The translations under genes were made by a program, and so were the position numbers. Below, piece by piece: positions 44,054 through 52,230 of a stretch of 64,000 bases of DNA. Numbering within the stretch: position 1 is the stretch's first letter; every line of letters begins with the position of its first letter. The notes beneath the pieces are model-generated. The model saw only the letters and a program-made list of their open reading frames with translations, made no database searches and was not told the origin of the DNA. The stretch spans positions 62,001-126,000 of the forward strand of contig NZ_JASLGT010000008.1 in assembly GCF_030150205.1 (NCBI RefSeq), given 5' to 3'. Source of the DNA: Niabella sp. Lineage in GTDB: Bacteria; Bacteroidota; Bacteroidia; Chitinophagales; Chitinophagaceae.

Positions 44054-44965
44054 TTAATCTTTTTTTATTGCCCGGTATTTTAGCGGGGGCATTCCAATAA
44101 TCTGTTTGAATCTTTTTGAAAAATAATACGGATCGTCAAATCCCATTGTAATGGCGACATCTTTAATGGCTTTATCGGTAAAATCCAGCAGCTGGCAGGC
44201 CTGCTGGATCTTCATCTGCATAAAGTAATCCATAGGCGCATAGCCCGTCTTTTGCTTGAATAAATTGGAGAACCGTGACACTGAATAATTGGAGTGCCGG
44301 CTAAGATCCTTTAAAGTAATACTTTCCTGCAGGCGCTCCTGCATATATAAAATAGCGCTATCTACCGCATCCAACTCTTTTTTTTCTACAATGGGGTAGT
44401 GCCGGCTATTATAAATAAAATAAGAAAGGAACTGCCGCAACCCAAGATTTGCGAAATACAGGTTATCCGCGCTGTACCCCAATTCCAACGCTTCATACAT
44501 TTTATTGAAAAGCACATGAATCTCCCCATTATCTTTTACCCGGGTAGGTTTAAAACTATCCTTTACCGCGTTCATCTCGTTAAAATACGGAAGGTTCATG
44601 CCACCGATGTGGATCCAGTAAATGCTCCAGGGATCTTTATCTGCAGACCCGTATGCATGTGCTTCATTACAGGGAAGCATAAAAAACTCGTTGGGGCCTA
44701 CATCAAAATGGAGTCCTTTATATTCAAAAAAACCATGGCCGTCTACGCAATAGAACAACATATTTCCGGGAAGGCCTTTTTTCCGTTTGGTAAAATGCGC
44801 TTTAGCATTGGGGTAAAATCCCAGGCTGGAAATATATAAACTATTCAGCAACGGATCTTTCAGGATCTTGTCTCTAAGCACCGGAAACGGGATCTCGATC
44901 CGTTTACGCCCGATACCATACCAGATATTTTTAAAAGATCCCTGCTTCGTTTCTGCTTGTTCCAT
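44054..44965 (-). CDS. AraC-family transcriptional regulator with cupin-type sensor domain
   Basis: A 303-residue cytosolic regulator. The N-terminal half is an AraC-type sugar-binding cupin: YCVDGHGFFEYKGLHFDVGPNEFFMLPCNEAHAYG is spread over about residues 70-105, and WSIYWIHIGG follows. The C-terminal 100 residues hold two helix-turn-helix units, with LKDLSRHSNYSVSRFSNLFK and DVAITMGFDDPYYFSKRFK. This layout is that of RhaS/RhaR-, AraC- and XylR-like monosaccharide regulators. It is divergent from the DUF5703 gene, across a 217-bp gap with an inverted repeat, and heads a unit with the EEP gene. It may respond to a sugar released by the cluster. Confidence 0.9.
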   Translation of the reverse strand: MEQAETKQGSFKNIWYGIGRKRIEIPFPVLRDKILKDPLLNSLYISSLGFYPNAKAHFTKRKKGLPGNMLFYCVDGHGFFEYKGLHFDVGPNEFFMLPCNEAHAYGSADKDPWSIYWIHIGGMNLPYFNEMNAVKDSFKPTRVKDNGEIHVLFNKMYEALELGYSADNLYFANLGLRQFLSYFIYNSRHYPIVEKKELDAVDSAILYMQERLQESITLKDLSRHSNYSVSRFSNLFKQKTGYAPMDYFMQMKIQQACQLLDFTDKAIKDVAITMGFDDPYYFSKRFKQIIGMPPLKYRAIKKD

Positions 44966-45154
44966 ATTTGTGCGGCAAAAAATCAGGTCAATAATAATAA
45001 ACTTTTAGCTTACCGTCAACTTTAAGGCGGTATTTATGACAACCGGCAGCAATTGCAAATAGCATCCCGGATCCTCATGATGAATGTACGGCAGCCTACA
45101 TCTGCAAAAATAACCACTAAAAACCGGTATGGGAAGGATATTTGATTTACTTTT

Positions 45155-45177
45155 ATAATTGTAACAATAACAATTAT
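45155..45177. promoter_or_regulatory. 8-bp inverted repeat just upstream of the DUF5703 gene
   Basis: ATAATTGT (45155-45162) and ACAATTAT (45170-45177) are exact reverse complements with a 7-bp spacer, ending 5 bp before the ATG at 45183. TACTTTTA (45148-45155), one base from TAnnTTTG, overlaps its edge. The position suits repression or translational control, but the arms are AT-rich. Confidence 0.35.
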
Positions 45178-45182
45178 CTGGT

Positions 45183-47489
45183 ATGTTCCGCGCGTTTCTC
45201 TGCATAAGCCTCCTAACGCTGGCATGGGCCGCTACCGCCCAAACCGTATTGCAGGACTATACGGTTTCCTGGAATACGCAAAGCCGGAACGCATCGGAAT
45301 CGATGCCGGTTGGAGGAGGCTCTATCGGGGCCAATTTGTGGGTAGAAAACAACGAGGTGCTGCTTTATTTTTGCCGTAGCGGCGCCTTTGATGAGAACAA
45401 TACCCTCTTAAAAGGAGGTCGCCTGCGGATCCGGCTATATCCCGATCTTTTTGAAAATGGTTCGTTCCGGCAGGAGCTGGACCTGCAAAAAGGATGCGCA
45501 ACCATCCGGACAAAGAATAGTAAAGGATCGGCTGTAATACAGATCTGGGTGTCCGTTTTTCAGCCGGTTATTCATATTTCCATCAACGGTTCCGTGCCGG
45601 TTACTGCAAAAGCGGTTTACGAGAACTGGCGGTTTGCCGACCGGCCGCAAAAAGGAAAAGAGAACAATGCGAACTCATGGAAGTGGGCCAGCCATGTAAA
45701 CGTAATCACCCAAAAAGATACGGTCCGATTTGATGAAAACCGTGTTCTTTTTTTTCATCGCAATACAGACTCAACCGTATTTGATGCGGCCGTAACACAA
45801 CAACAACTTGGTACCGTAAAACAAAAATTATTCAACCCTCTGGCAAATCTTACTTCCGGCGGCATCATCGAAGGTGCGGGTTTTGTTGCAGCGGGAACCG
45901 GTACCGGCGTTTACACCAACACTCCTTTTAAACGCTGGAGCCTGAAAAGCCGTACGGCCAAAAAACAGCATGAACTGCGGATCATCTTACACAATAATCA
46001 AACCAACAGTGCGCATAACTGGGTTAACGAGCTGCAGCAACTGCTTCCCAAAACCCGTCTGTTTACAAAAGACCAGGCAGCTACGCAGCAATGGTGGCAG
46101 CAATTCTGGAACCGGAGTTATATTTATATTAATCCCGGCAAGAAAGATGCGGCAGATACAGCATGGCAGCTTGGGCGTAATTATCAGCTGTTCCGCTATA
46201 TGCTGGCGGCGAATGCTTATGGCTCCTACCCCACAAAATTCAATGGAGGCCTGTTTACCGTAGACCCGGTCTTTACCGATAGCACGATCCAGGGTACGCC
46301 CGATCACCGGAACTGGGGAGGCGGCACGTTTACAGCACAGAACCAGCGCCTGGTATACTGGCCGATGCTAAAAAGCGGAGATGTAGATCTGATGAACCCT
46401 CAATTTGATTTTTACAACCGCCTGTTACCGGTAGCCGAACTGCGTAGTAAATTTTACTGGAATCATACGGGCGCCAATTTTAATGAACAGATTGAAAATT
46501 TCGGACTGCCCAACCCCACCGAATATGGCTGGAAACGACCCATGGATTTTGACCCGGGTATGGAATACAATGCCTGGCTGGAATATGAATGGGATACAGT
46601 ACTGGAATTTTGCATGATGATACTGGAAGCGCAGGACTATGCCGGCAAGCCCATTGAAGCTTATCTGCCCCTGATCAAAAGTTGTTTGGTGTTCTTTGAC
46701 GAGCATTATCAGTACCTGGCAAAAAAAAGAGGGAATAAGGTACTGGACCAGTATGGTCACCTGGTATTATATCCCGGCTCTGGAGCAGAGACCTTTAAAC
46801 TGGCGTACAATGCCAGCTCTACTGTTGCGGCTTTAACAACAGTAACTCAAAAATTATTATCGGCAGCCGTTCATTTAACTGATGAAGAAAGAAATTATTT
46901 CGAAGCATTGCTGAAAAGGATTCCGCCCATTCCATATGCGCAGTATAACGGCAAAACCACCATCGCTCCTGCACAGGTTTGGGCGCGGGTGAACAATACC
47001 GAATCCGCCATGTTGTATCCCGTTTTTCCCTGGGGCATTTTTGGTGTGGGCAAACCGGGACTGGATACCGCTATCAACACCTATCAACTGGACAGTTTTG
47101 CCCTGAAGTTCAGAAGCGCAGCAGGGTGGAAACAGGACAATATTTTTGCAGCCAGGCTTGGATTAACAGAAGCCGCCAAACAGCTAACCACTTTAAAATT
47201 AAAAAACAGCGGCCGCCGTTTCCCTGCTTTCTGGGGACCGGGGTATGATTGGGTTCCCGACCATAACTGGGGCGGATCCGGCATGATTGGGCTGCAGGAA
47301 ATGCTTTTGCAGGCCGTTGATGATAAACTCTATTTATTTCCCGCCTGGCCTAAAGACTGGGATGTATCTTTTAAACTTCATGCACCGCATCAGACAACCG
47401 TAGAAGGCGCTTTAAAAAACGGTCAACTGATCACGTTAAAAGTACTACCCCAAAGCCGGGAAAAAGATGTAGTGAATATGCTGCATTAA
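45183..47489 (+). CDS. Secreted DUF5703-domain glycosidase-like protein
   Basis: A 768-residue exported protein (signal MFRAFLCISLLTLAWAATAQ). The N-terminal beta-sandwich DYTVSWNTQSRNASESMPVGGGSIGANLWVE matches the DUF5703 family, which resembles the first domain of GH95 and GH65-type enzymes. The later part is helical, as in an (alpha/alpha)6 barrel, with YNGGLFTV-like KFNGGLFTVDP, YWPMLKSGDVDL, FNEQIENFGLPNPTEYGW and WVPDHNWGGSGMIGLQEML. A glycosidase role is inferred from this architecture; catalytic acids are not assigned. It is the only plus-strand gene in its area, facing the GH95 gene tail to tail with a 26-bp gap, and divergent from the AraC regulator, which may control it. Confidence 0.75.
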   Translation: MFRAFLCISLLTLAWAATAQTVLQDYTVSWNTQSRNASESMPVGGGSIGANLWVENNEVLLYFCRSGAFDENNTLLKGGRLRIRLYPDLFENGSFRQELDLQKGCATIRTKNSKGSAVIQIWVSVFQPVIHISINGSVPVTAKAVYENWRFADRPQKGKENNANSWKWASHVNVITQKDTVRFDENRVLFFHRNTDSTVFDAAVTQQQLGTVKQKLFNPLANLTSGGIIEGAGFVAAGTGTGVYTNTPFKRWSLKSRTAKKQHELRIILHNNQTNSAHNWVNELQQLLPKTRLFTKDQAATQQWWQQFWNRSYIYINPGKKDAADTAWQLGRNYQLFRYMLAANAYGSYPTKFNGGLFTVDPVFTDSTIQGTPDHRNWGGGTFTAQNQRLVYWPMLKSGDVDLMNPQFDFYNRLLPVAELRSKFYWNHTGANFNEQIENFGLPNPTEYGWKRPMDFDPGMEYNAWLEYEWDTVLEFCMMILEAQDYAGKPIEAYLPLIKSCLVFFDEHYQYLAKKRGNKVLDQYGHLVLYPGSGAETFKLAYNASSTVAALTTVTQKLLSAAVHLTDEERNYFEALLKRIPPIPYAQYNGKTTIAPAQVWARVNNTESAMLYPVFPWGIFGVGKPGLDTAINTYQLDSFALKFRSAAGWKQDNIFAARLGLTEAAKQLTTLKLKNSGRRFPAFWGPGYDWVPDHNWGGSGMIGLQEMLLQAVDDKLYLFPAWPKDWDVSFKLHAPHQTTVEGALKNGQLITLKVLPQSREKDVVNMLH

Positions 47490-47515
47490 TAATAATGGCA
47501 CCACATAATAGATGG

Positions 47516-50344
47516 TTATAAGACTTCAGCGCTTTTGAAATCCGGAGCAATTTTGTAGCTTTTTCCTTTTTTAAATACAAAAGGCAATACCGCTCCGTTA
47601 TAACGCAACATGGTATTACCATCTGCGATCGCCTTTATCTTAAGTGCTGTAAGCTGTCTATTTTCCCATTTCAGATCCAATACCAATCCTCCCCGTGCAT
47701 GGATGCCGTTTATGCGTCCTCCCGGCAATGCATCCGGCAAGGCCGGAAGAATATCAACGAAACCGGCATGCGATTGCAATAGCATTTCACCGATACCAGC
47801 CGCCCCGCCAAAATTTCCATCGATCTGGAATGGCGGATGCGCATCAAATAAATTGGGGTAGCTACCCGCCCCTCTTCCAGCCGGACTCAACAACATCTGG
47901 ATGAGTTTATACGTGTGATTCCCATCCCTGAAGCGCGCCCAAAGGTTGATCTTCCAGCCCAGGCTCCAGCCTGTAGCCGCATCACCCCGATAGATCAGCG
48001 ACTGACGTGCGGCCTTCATCAGGTCCGGTGTGGTTTCCCAGTTAATTTCATTACCCGGATATACGCCCCATAAATGAGACACGTGCCTATGTTTGTTGGT
48101 GGTATCATCGACATCCTGCATCCATTCCTGCAATTGTCCATAACGGCCGATCTTATTGGGTGCGATCCGTGGATATTTTTCTTCGAGCTCTTTTCTGAAT
48201 GCAGCATCTTTATTCAGAATCTTTGAGGCTTCAATCGTGTTCTTAAATAAGGCCCGGATGATTTGATGATCCATGGCAGGGCCAGCAACCAACCCACCTT
48301 GTTCCGGCGAGTTGGAAGGCGTACTGATCAGATAACCGCTTACCGGGTCTTTGATTAAGAATGTATTGAAGAACGATGCGGCATCCTTCATGAGGGGATA
48401 GGCGGTATCTCTTAAAAAGCGTTCATCTTTTGTAAACAGGTAGCGCTCCCACAGATGTTCGCAAAACCAGGCGCCCCCTGTAACCCAGATACCATGATCG
48501 GAGGCATTGATGGCGGCCGTGCCCCGCCACAGATCGGTATTGTGGTGCAATACCCATCCAGGAGCATTGTAATATTCTTTAGCCGTTTCACGTCCGGATG
48601 CGGCAACCTCCTGCGTCATCTTAAAAAAAGCGCTATGCAGAGGTGACAGTCCCAGCAATTCCGCCGGCCAGTAGTTCATTTCGGCATTGATATTTGTGGT
48701 GTACTTGCTTCCCCAGGGTGGCGACAACAGGTCGTTCCAGATACCCTGCAAATTAGCGGGATAAGTTCCCGGTCTTGAGCTGCTGATAAGCAGGTAACGG
48801 CCGTATTGCAGGTACAATGCAACAAATTCCGGGTCTCCGGAGCGTGAAAACTGCGCCAGCCGCCGGTCTGTAGGCAATGCAGCATTCGCATTTTGAACCG
48901 AAGGATTAAAAAAATCTACAGAAAGTGTATTAAAATATTGCCGGTATTCCCTGATATGACCGTTCAGTACTGAGGCAAATGGCTTTTGCCCTACTTTTTG
49001 CAGTGTTGCTTTACAAAGCGCTGCGGGTTGTGCGGATACATCTTTATAGTTTCGGTAATTGGTAGCCGCCGTGATCCAAACGGTTGCCTCATCAGCACTG
49101 CTTACGACCAGGCGATTGTTTTTTACTGCGATATTGCCATTCTTTGTCGTTATCCGCACATAGCTGTCTCCGAACAAAGCGCCATCCTTTACCTGAACAT
49201 GAAGCGCCACTGTTTGCGGATCGGTTTTGCTGAGTATAAAATTCCGGTGCGGACTGGAAAGTTCCGTTTCGAAGCTAATGGATCCCGCCTTATCTGCGGT
49301 AAGATTGACCGCGATCACCTGATCCGGCACACTGGCAATATAGGTCCGTTTAAATGTGGTGCTACCGCTCTTATAAGAAGTCGTTAATACAGCATCCTCC
49401 AGGTTGAGCGTTCTCCGGTACTGGGTAACCATTGCCGTGTCTATATCAAAATGAAAATGTATATCTCCAAAAGGCTGATACCGGGCCTGGTACTCGCCCA
49501 CCGGAGGTACTTTATCTGACTGAATCCAGTATTTCCATACGCCATTCAGCGGCAATTTGGCTTCCGGCTTTCCGGCCGGATAAATGCCAATTGGTTTATT
49601 CGCATCCTTATACCCAAGAATACCACCTTTGCCGGCAAGATTTAACACCAGGATCGCAATGCTGTTTTTACCCGGCCTCAATGCTGCAGCCGGTACTTTG
49701 TAGATACGCGCTTCCCCGTTGTTTTGTGCTCCCACTTTTATACCATTCACAAAACTGATGTCCTGTTCGGAGATCTTGTTCAGATCCAGCTCTAATGTTT
49801 TGCCTTTCCAGTCTGCAGGCAGGTTAAAGCTGGTACGGAACCACACCGCACCGTCCAGTTCTCCAAGGCCTTCTTTTTCCCAGCCATCATAGTTGGGTAC
49901 ATGGATCGTTTTCCAGCTGCGGTCATTATAGATCGCCGCAGAAGGATTATTCTTTTGTTTTAAAATGTTTTTCATCTGCATCACCCAGGCATCCTGATCG
50001 CCTTCAGCTGATTTCAACCCCAAAAATTCACGACCAGCCAGACTTTCCGCTTCTTTTTGTTTTCCGGCAAATAATAACCCTCTGATCGTGTCAAGATATT
50101 TATAAGCGCCCTTCCGGTTATAATCCCGGGGGCCGCCCGACCAAAGTGTTTCTTCGTTAAACTGGATCCGGTCATCTGCTATTCCCCCAAAAACCATCGC
50201 TCCCAAACGGCCGTTTCCAATGGGTAATGCTTCCACCCATTCGTTTGCGGGACGGTCATACCAAAGTTTCAGGTCCTGTGCGTTACCAGGCTGTGTAATG
50301 GCAGCAATCGCCAACGCCATTAAAGAAAAATAATACTTTTCCAT
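47516..50344 (-). CDS. GH95 glycosidase with an inserted sialate-esterase-type jelly-roll domain
   Basis: A 942-residue exported GH95 enzyme (alpha-L-fucosidase or alpha-L-galactosidase family). The signal peptide MEKYYFSLMALAIAAITQPGNA supports the ATG at 50344; another ATG lies 18 bp upstream. The GH95 N domain begins LWYDRPANEWVEALPIGNG and reads FNEETLWSGGPRDY. Active-site motifs are NINAEMNYWPAEL (paired Asn), STPSNSPEQGG (Glu acid) and FQIDGNFGG (Asp). Between about residues 120 and 290 a foreign block interrupts the N domain: VPNYDGWEKEGLGELDGAVWFR, LNKISEQDISFVNGIKVG and GKNSIAILVLNLAGKGG, which is the jelly-roll of sialate O-acetylesterases and GH2 relatives. The N domain then resumes with YQPFGDIHFHFD. 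Confidence 0.9.
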   Translation of the reverse strand: MEKYYFSLMALAIAAITQPGNAQDLKLWYDRPANEWVEALPIGNGRLGAMVFGGIADDRIQFNEETLWSGGPRDYNRKGAYKYLDTIRGLLFAGKQKEAESLAGREFLGLKSAEGDQDAWVMQMKNILKQKNNPSAAIYNDRSWKTIHVPNYDGWEKEGLGELDGAVWFRTSFNLPADWKGKTLELDLNKISEQDISFVNGIKVGAQNNGEARIYKVPAAALRPGKNSIAILVLNLAGKGGILGYKDANKPIGIYPAGKPEAKLPLNGVWKYWIQSDKVPPVGEYQARYQPFGDIHFHFDIDTAMVTQYRRTLNLEDAVLTTSYKSGSTTFKRTYIASVPDQVIAVNLTADKAGSISFETELSSPHRNFILSKTDPQTVALHVQVKDGALFGDSYVRITTKNGNIAVKNNRLVVSSADEATVWITAATNYRNYKDVSAQPAALCKATLQKVGQKPFASVLNGHIREYRQYFNTLSVDFFNPSVQNANAALPTDRRLAQFSRSGDPEFVALYLQYGRYLLISSSRPGTYPANLQGIWNDLLSPPWGSKYTTNINAEMNYWPAELLGLSPLHSAFFKMTQEVAASGRETAKEYYNAPGWVLHHNTDLWRGTAAINASDHGIWVTGGAWFCEHLWERYLFTKDERFLRDTAYPLMKDAASFFNTFLIKDPVSGYLISTPSNSPEQGGLVAGPAMDHQIIRALFKNTIEASKILNKDAAFRKELEEKYPRIAPNKIGRYGQLQEWMQDVDDTTNKHRHVSHLWGVYPGNEINWETTPDLMKAARQSLIYRGDAATGWSLGWKINLWARFRDGNHTYKLIQMLLSPAGRGAGSYPNLFDAHPPFQIDGNFGGAAGIGEMLLQSHAGFVDILPALPDALPGGRINGIHARGGLVLDLKWENRQLTALKIKAIADGNTMLRYNGAVLPFVFKKGKSYKIAPDFKSAEVL

Positions 50345-50498
50345 ACTTGTTTTGCCATTCATACAGCAGCACTACAGATTTTTCGCTCCGTTGCAGCTGC
50401 TTTATGACAGGTTTATGTTAAGAATTCATATTCCTGTTGCTAATATATGAAGACGTTTTTTCTTATCCTTGTGTTTTTGTCGCTTTATGACGATCTGC

Positions 50499-52049
50499 TT
50501 AAAGCTTCATCACTTCCACCGCTGTTACTTCGGGGCTAATTTGAATAGCCGCATCTTTAACTAAATTGTTCTTAACAGTAATTTTCTTTGTGGCCGCCCC
50601 TGTAATCTTCATCAACATTCCCGTTTCATCAAACGGCCAGCAATCCAGGATGCGTGCGCCTTTTACATCATTCAGCCATAACATGGGTGCACTCGCCGAT
50701 AACCGTTCAGCCTCAAAATTAAGGATCGAAAGCCGTTCGACCGCATCTGCTTTTAATGCAGGACCTGTTTGCGTGTTTACCCGCACATTGCTAAATGAAA
50801 TATCAGCTGTATTTCTAAGTGTAATACCACGTTCCGCCTCAAAGACCACGTCATTCAGGCTGATCTCTGATACCGGCATTTCCTTAAGTCCGTTTATAAA
50901 CAGCGCTTCGTTGGTATATGCGGTGATATTGCTTAGCCGGATATTCCTGAACCGGGGCGTTCGGTCCGACACCGGTTCTTCGGGAACCTTTGCATATTCC
51001 ATATCCAATACAATCGCCTGCTCACCTATATTTTTCATCACAATATTACTCACCCTTATATCTTCTACCGTTCCACCCCGGCCACGTGTCGTTTTAATAC
51101 GGATACCCCGGTCGGTACCATCAAAAATACAATTGCTGATGGTAATCTTTTTAACACCGCTGCTCATTTCACTTCCGATCACTACACCTCCATGTCCGCT
51201 TAACATGGTACAATTAGTAATGGTATAATTCTCAGCCGGCCGGGCTTTTGCACGTCCCGGGCCATCTTTTCCCGATTTAATGGTGATGCAGTCATCCCCC
51301 ACACTGATATGACAATCGCTGATATGTACGTTACTGCAGCTCTCCGGGTTGATACCATCCGTATTCGGTGCGTGCTGACCGGGGTTTATGATCGTAACGG
51401 CGTGCACCGTAACATTATCACAAAACTGGGGATTGATGGTCCAGAATGGAGAATTGCGGATCATAATGCCCTGGATAAGGATGTTTTTACTATGCATAAA
51501 CTGAATAAAAGGGGGCCGTAAAAATCCGCGCTTCATTTGCTTTGGATCATCCGGTAAAAGGATATCCTTGTTCAACCGGTCAAACTCCAGCTGCCATTTA
51601 GAACGCGGTTGCCCTTCCTTGTACCCTTCCACAAAGTCCCACCACTTTTTACCATGCCCATAAATGGTGCCCCGGCCGGTAATCGCAATATTCTCCACCC
51701 CGTTTGCATAAAACAATGGGGAAAAACTGGTTACATCCACACCTTCGTACCGGCTTTCTACCATGGGCAGGTAATCATCAAAATCATCACTGAAATGCAG
51801 TTCGGCACCGGCATCGATCAGGATGGTAATATTACTTTTCAGATGAATGGGACCGGTAAGATATTTTCCTGCGGGAAAGTAAACCGTACCACCTCCGGCC
51901 ACAGATGCCGCTTTAATCGCCTTTGCGATGGCTGTAGTTGCTTTGGCACTACTATCTTTTTTAGCTCCAAACTTAGTTACATCATAGTACTGCTGGGCAT
52001 TTCCAGGGAAAAAGATAAACAAGGCAACAACGACAAAAAACAACTTCAT
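50499..52049 (-). CDS. Secreted GH28 polygalacturonase-type enzyme
   Basis: A 516-residue exported right-handed beta-helix enzyme of GH28, which hydrolyses galacturonic-acid linkages in pectins (homogalacturonan, rhamnogalacturonan). The signal peptide ends at FFPGNAQ (residue 19). The full catalytic set is visible: PNTDGIN (D231), VGDDCITIKSG (D252, D253), GHGGVVIGSE (H286) and RGIRIKT (R317, K319). The N-terminal VTKFGAKKDSSAKATTAI start is typical of bacterial exo- or rhamnogalacturonan-active members. It has a 181-bp gap upstream and a 154-bp gap to GH95, so it may be separately transcribed within the minus-strand series. Confidence 0.94.
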   Translation of the reverse strand: MKLFFVVVALFIFFPGNAQQYYDVTKFGAKKDSSAKATTAIAKAIKAASVAGGGTVYFPAGKYLTGPIHLKSNITILIDAGAELHFSDDFDDYLPMVESRYEGVDVTSFSPLFYANGVENIAITGRGTIYGHGKKWWDFVEGYKEGQPRSKWQLEFDRLNKDILLPDDPKQMKRGFLRPPFIQFMHSKNILIQGIMIRNSPFWTINPQFCDNVTVHAVTIINPGQHAPNTDGINPESCSNVHISDCHISVGDDCITIKSGKDGPGRAKARPAENYTITNCTMLSGHGGVVIGSEMSSGVKKITISNCIFDGTDRGIRIKTTRGRGGTVEDIRVSNIVMKNIGEQAIVLDMEYAKVPEEPVSDRTPRFRNIRLSNITAYTNEALFINGLKEMPVSEISLNDVVFEAERGITLRNTADISFSNVRVNTQTGPALKADAVERLSILNFEAERLSASAPMLWLNDVKGARILDCWPFDETGMLMKITGAATKKITVKNNLVKDAAIQISPEVTAVEVMKL

Positions 52050-52180
52050 GATATTCGTTTAACTATTTAATGATGCAATAAACCGCTTTATACAAAGGAG
52101 CTCAGTGTTTTGGTCATAGATAATAAGCCCAGGATCTTTTTATACCGGCACATATGATCCTTTATTTACAGGAGCCCGAA

Positions 52181-52197
52181 CCAGGATTTACTCCTGG
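52181..52197. repeat. Short perfect hairpin in the GH28 upstream gap
   Basis: CCAGGA (52181-52186) and TCCTGG (52192-52197) pair across a 5-base loop. It lies 34 bp after the stop of the gene at 52231. There is no T run on either side, so it is not a standard terminator; it could be a processing or regulatory hairpin. Confidence 0.3.
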
Positions 52198-52230
52198 CAT
52201 CTCTCATTTTCCACGATTCGAAAAGTACAT

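Noticed and set aside
50399..50490. Word GCTTTATGAC seen twice in the gap upstream of GH95
   Set aside because: The copies are only ten bases long and about 80 bp apart, without helical phasing or a promoter match; not enough to call an operator.
52181..52197. Hairpin read as a terminator of the uronidase-like gene
   Set aside because: The stem is perfect but there is no T run on either strand, so I list it only as a hairpin.
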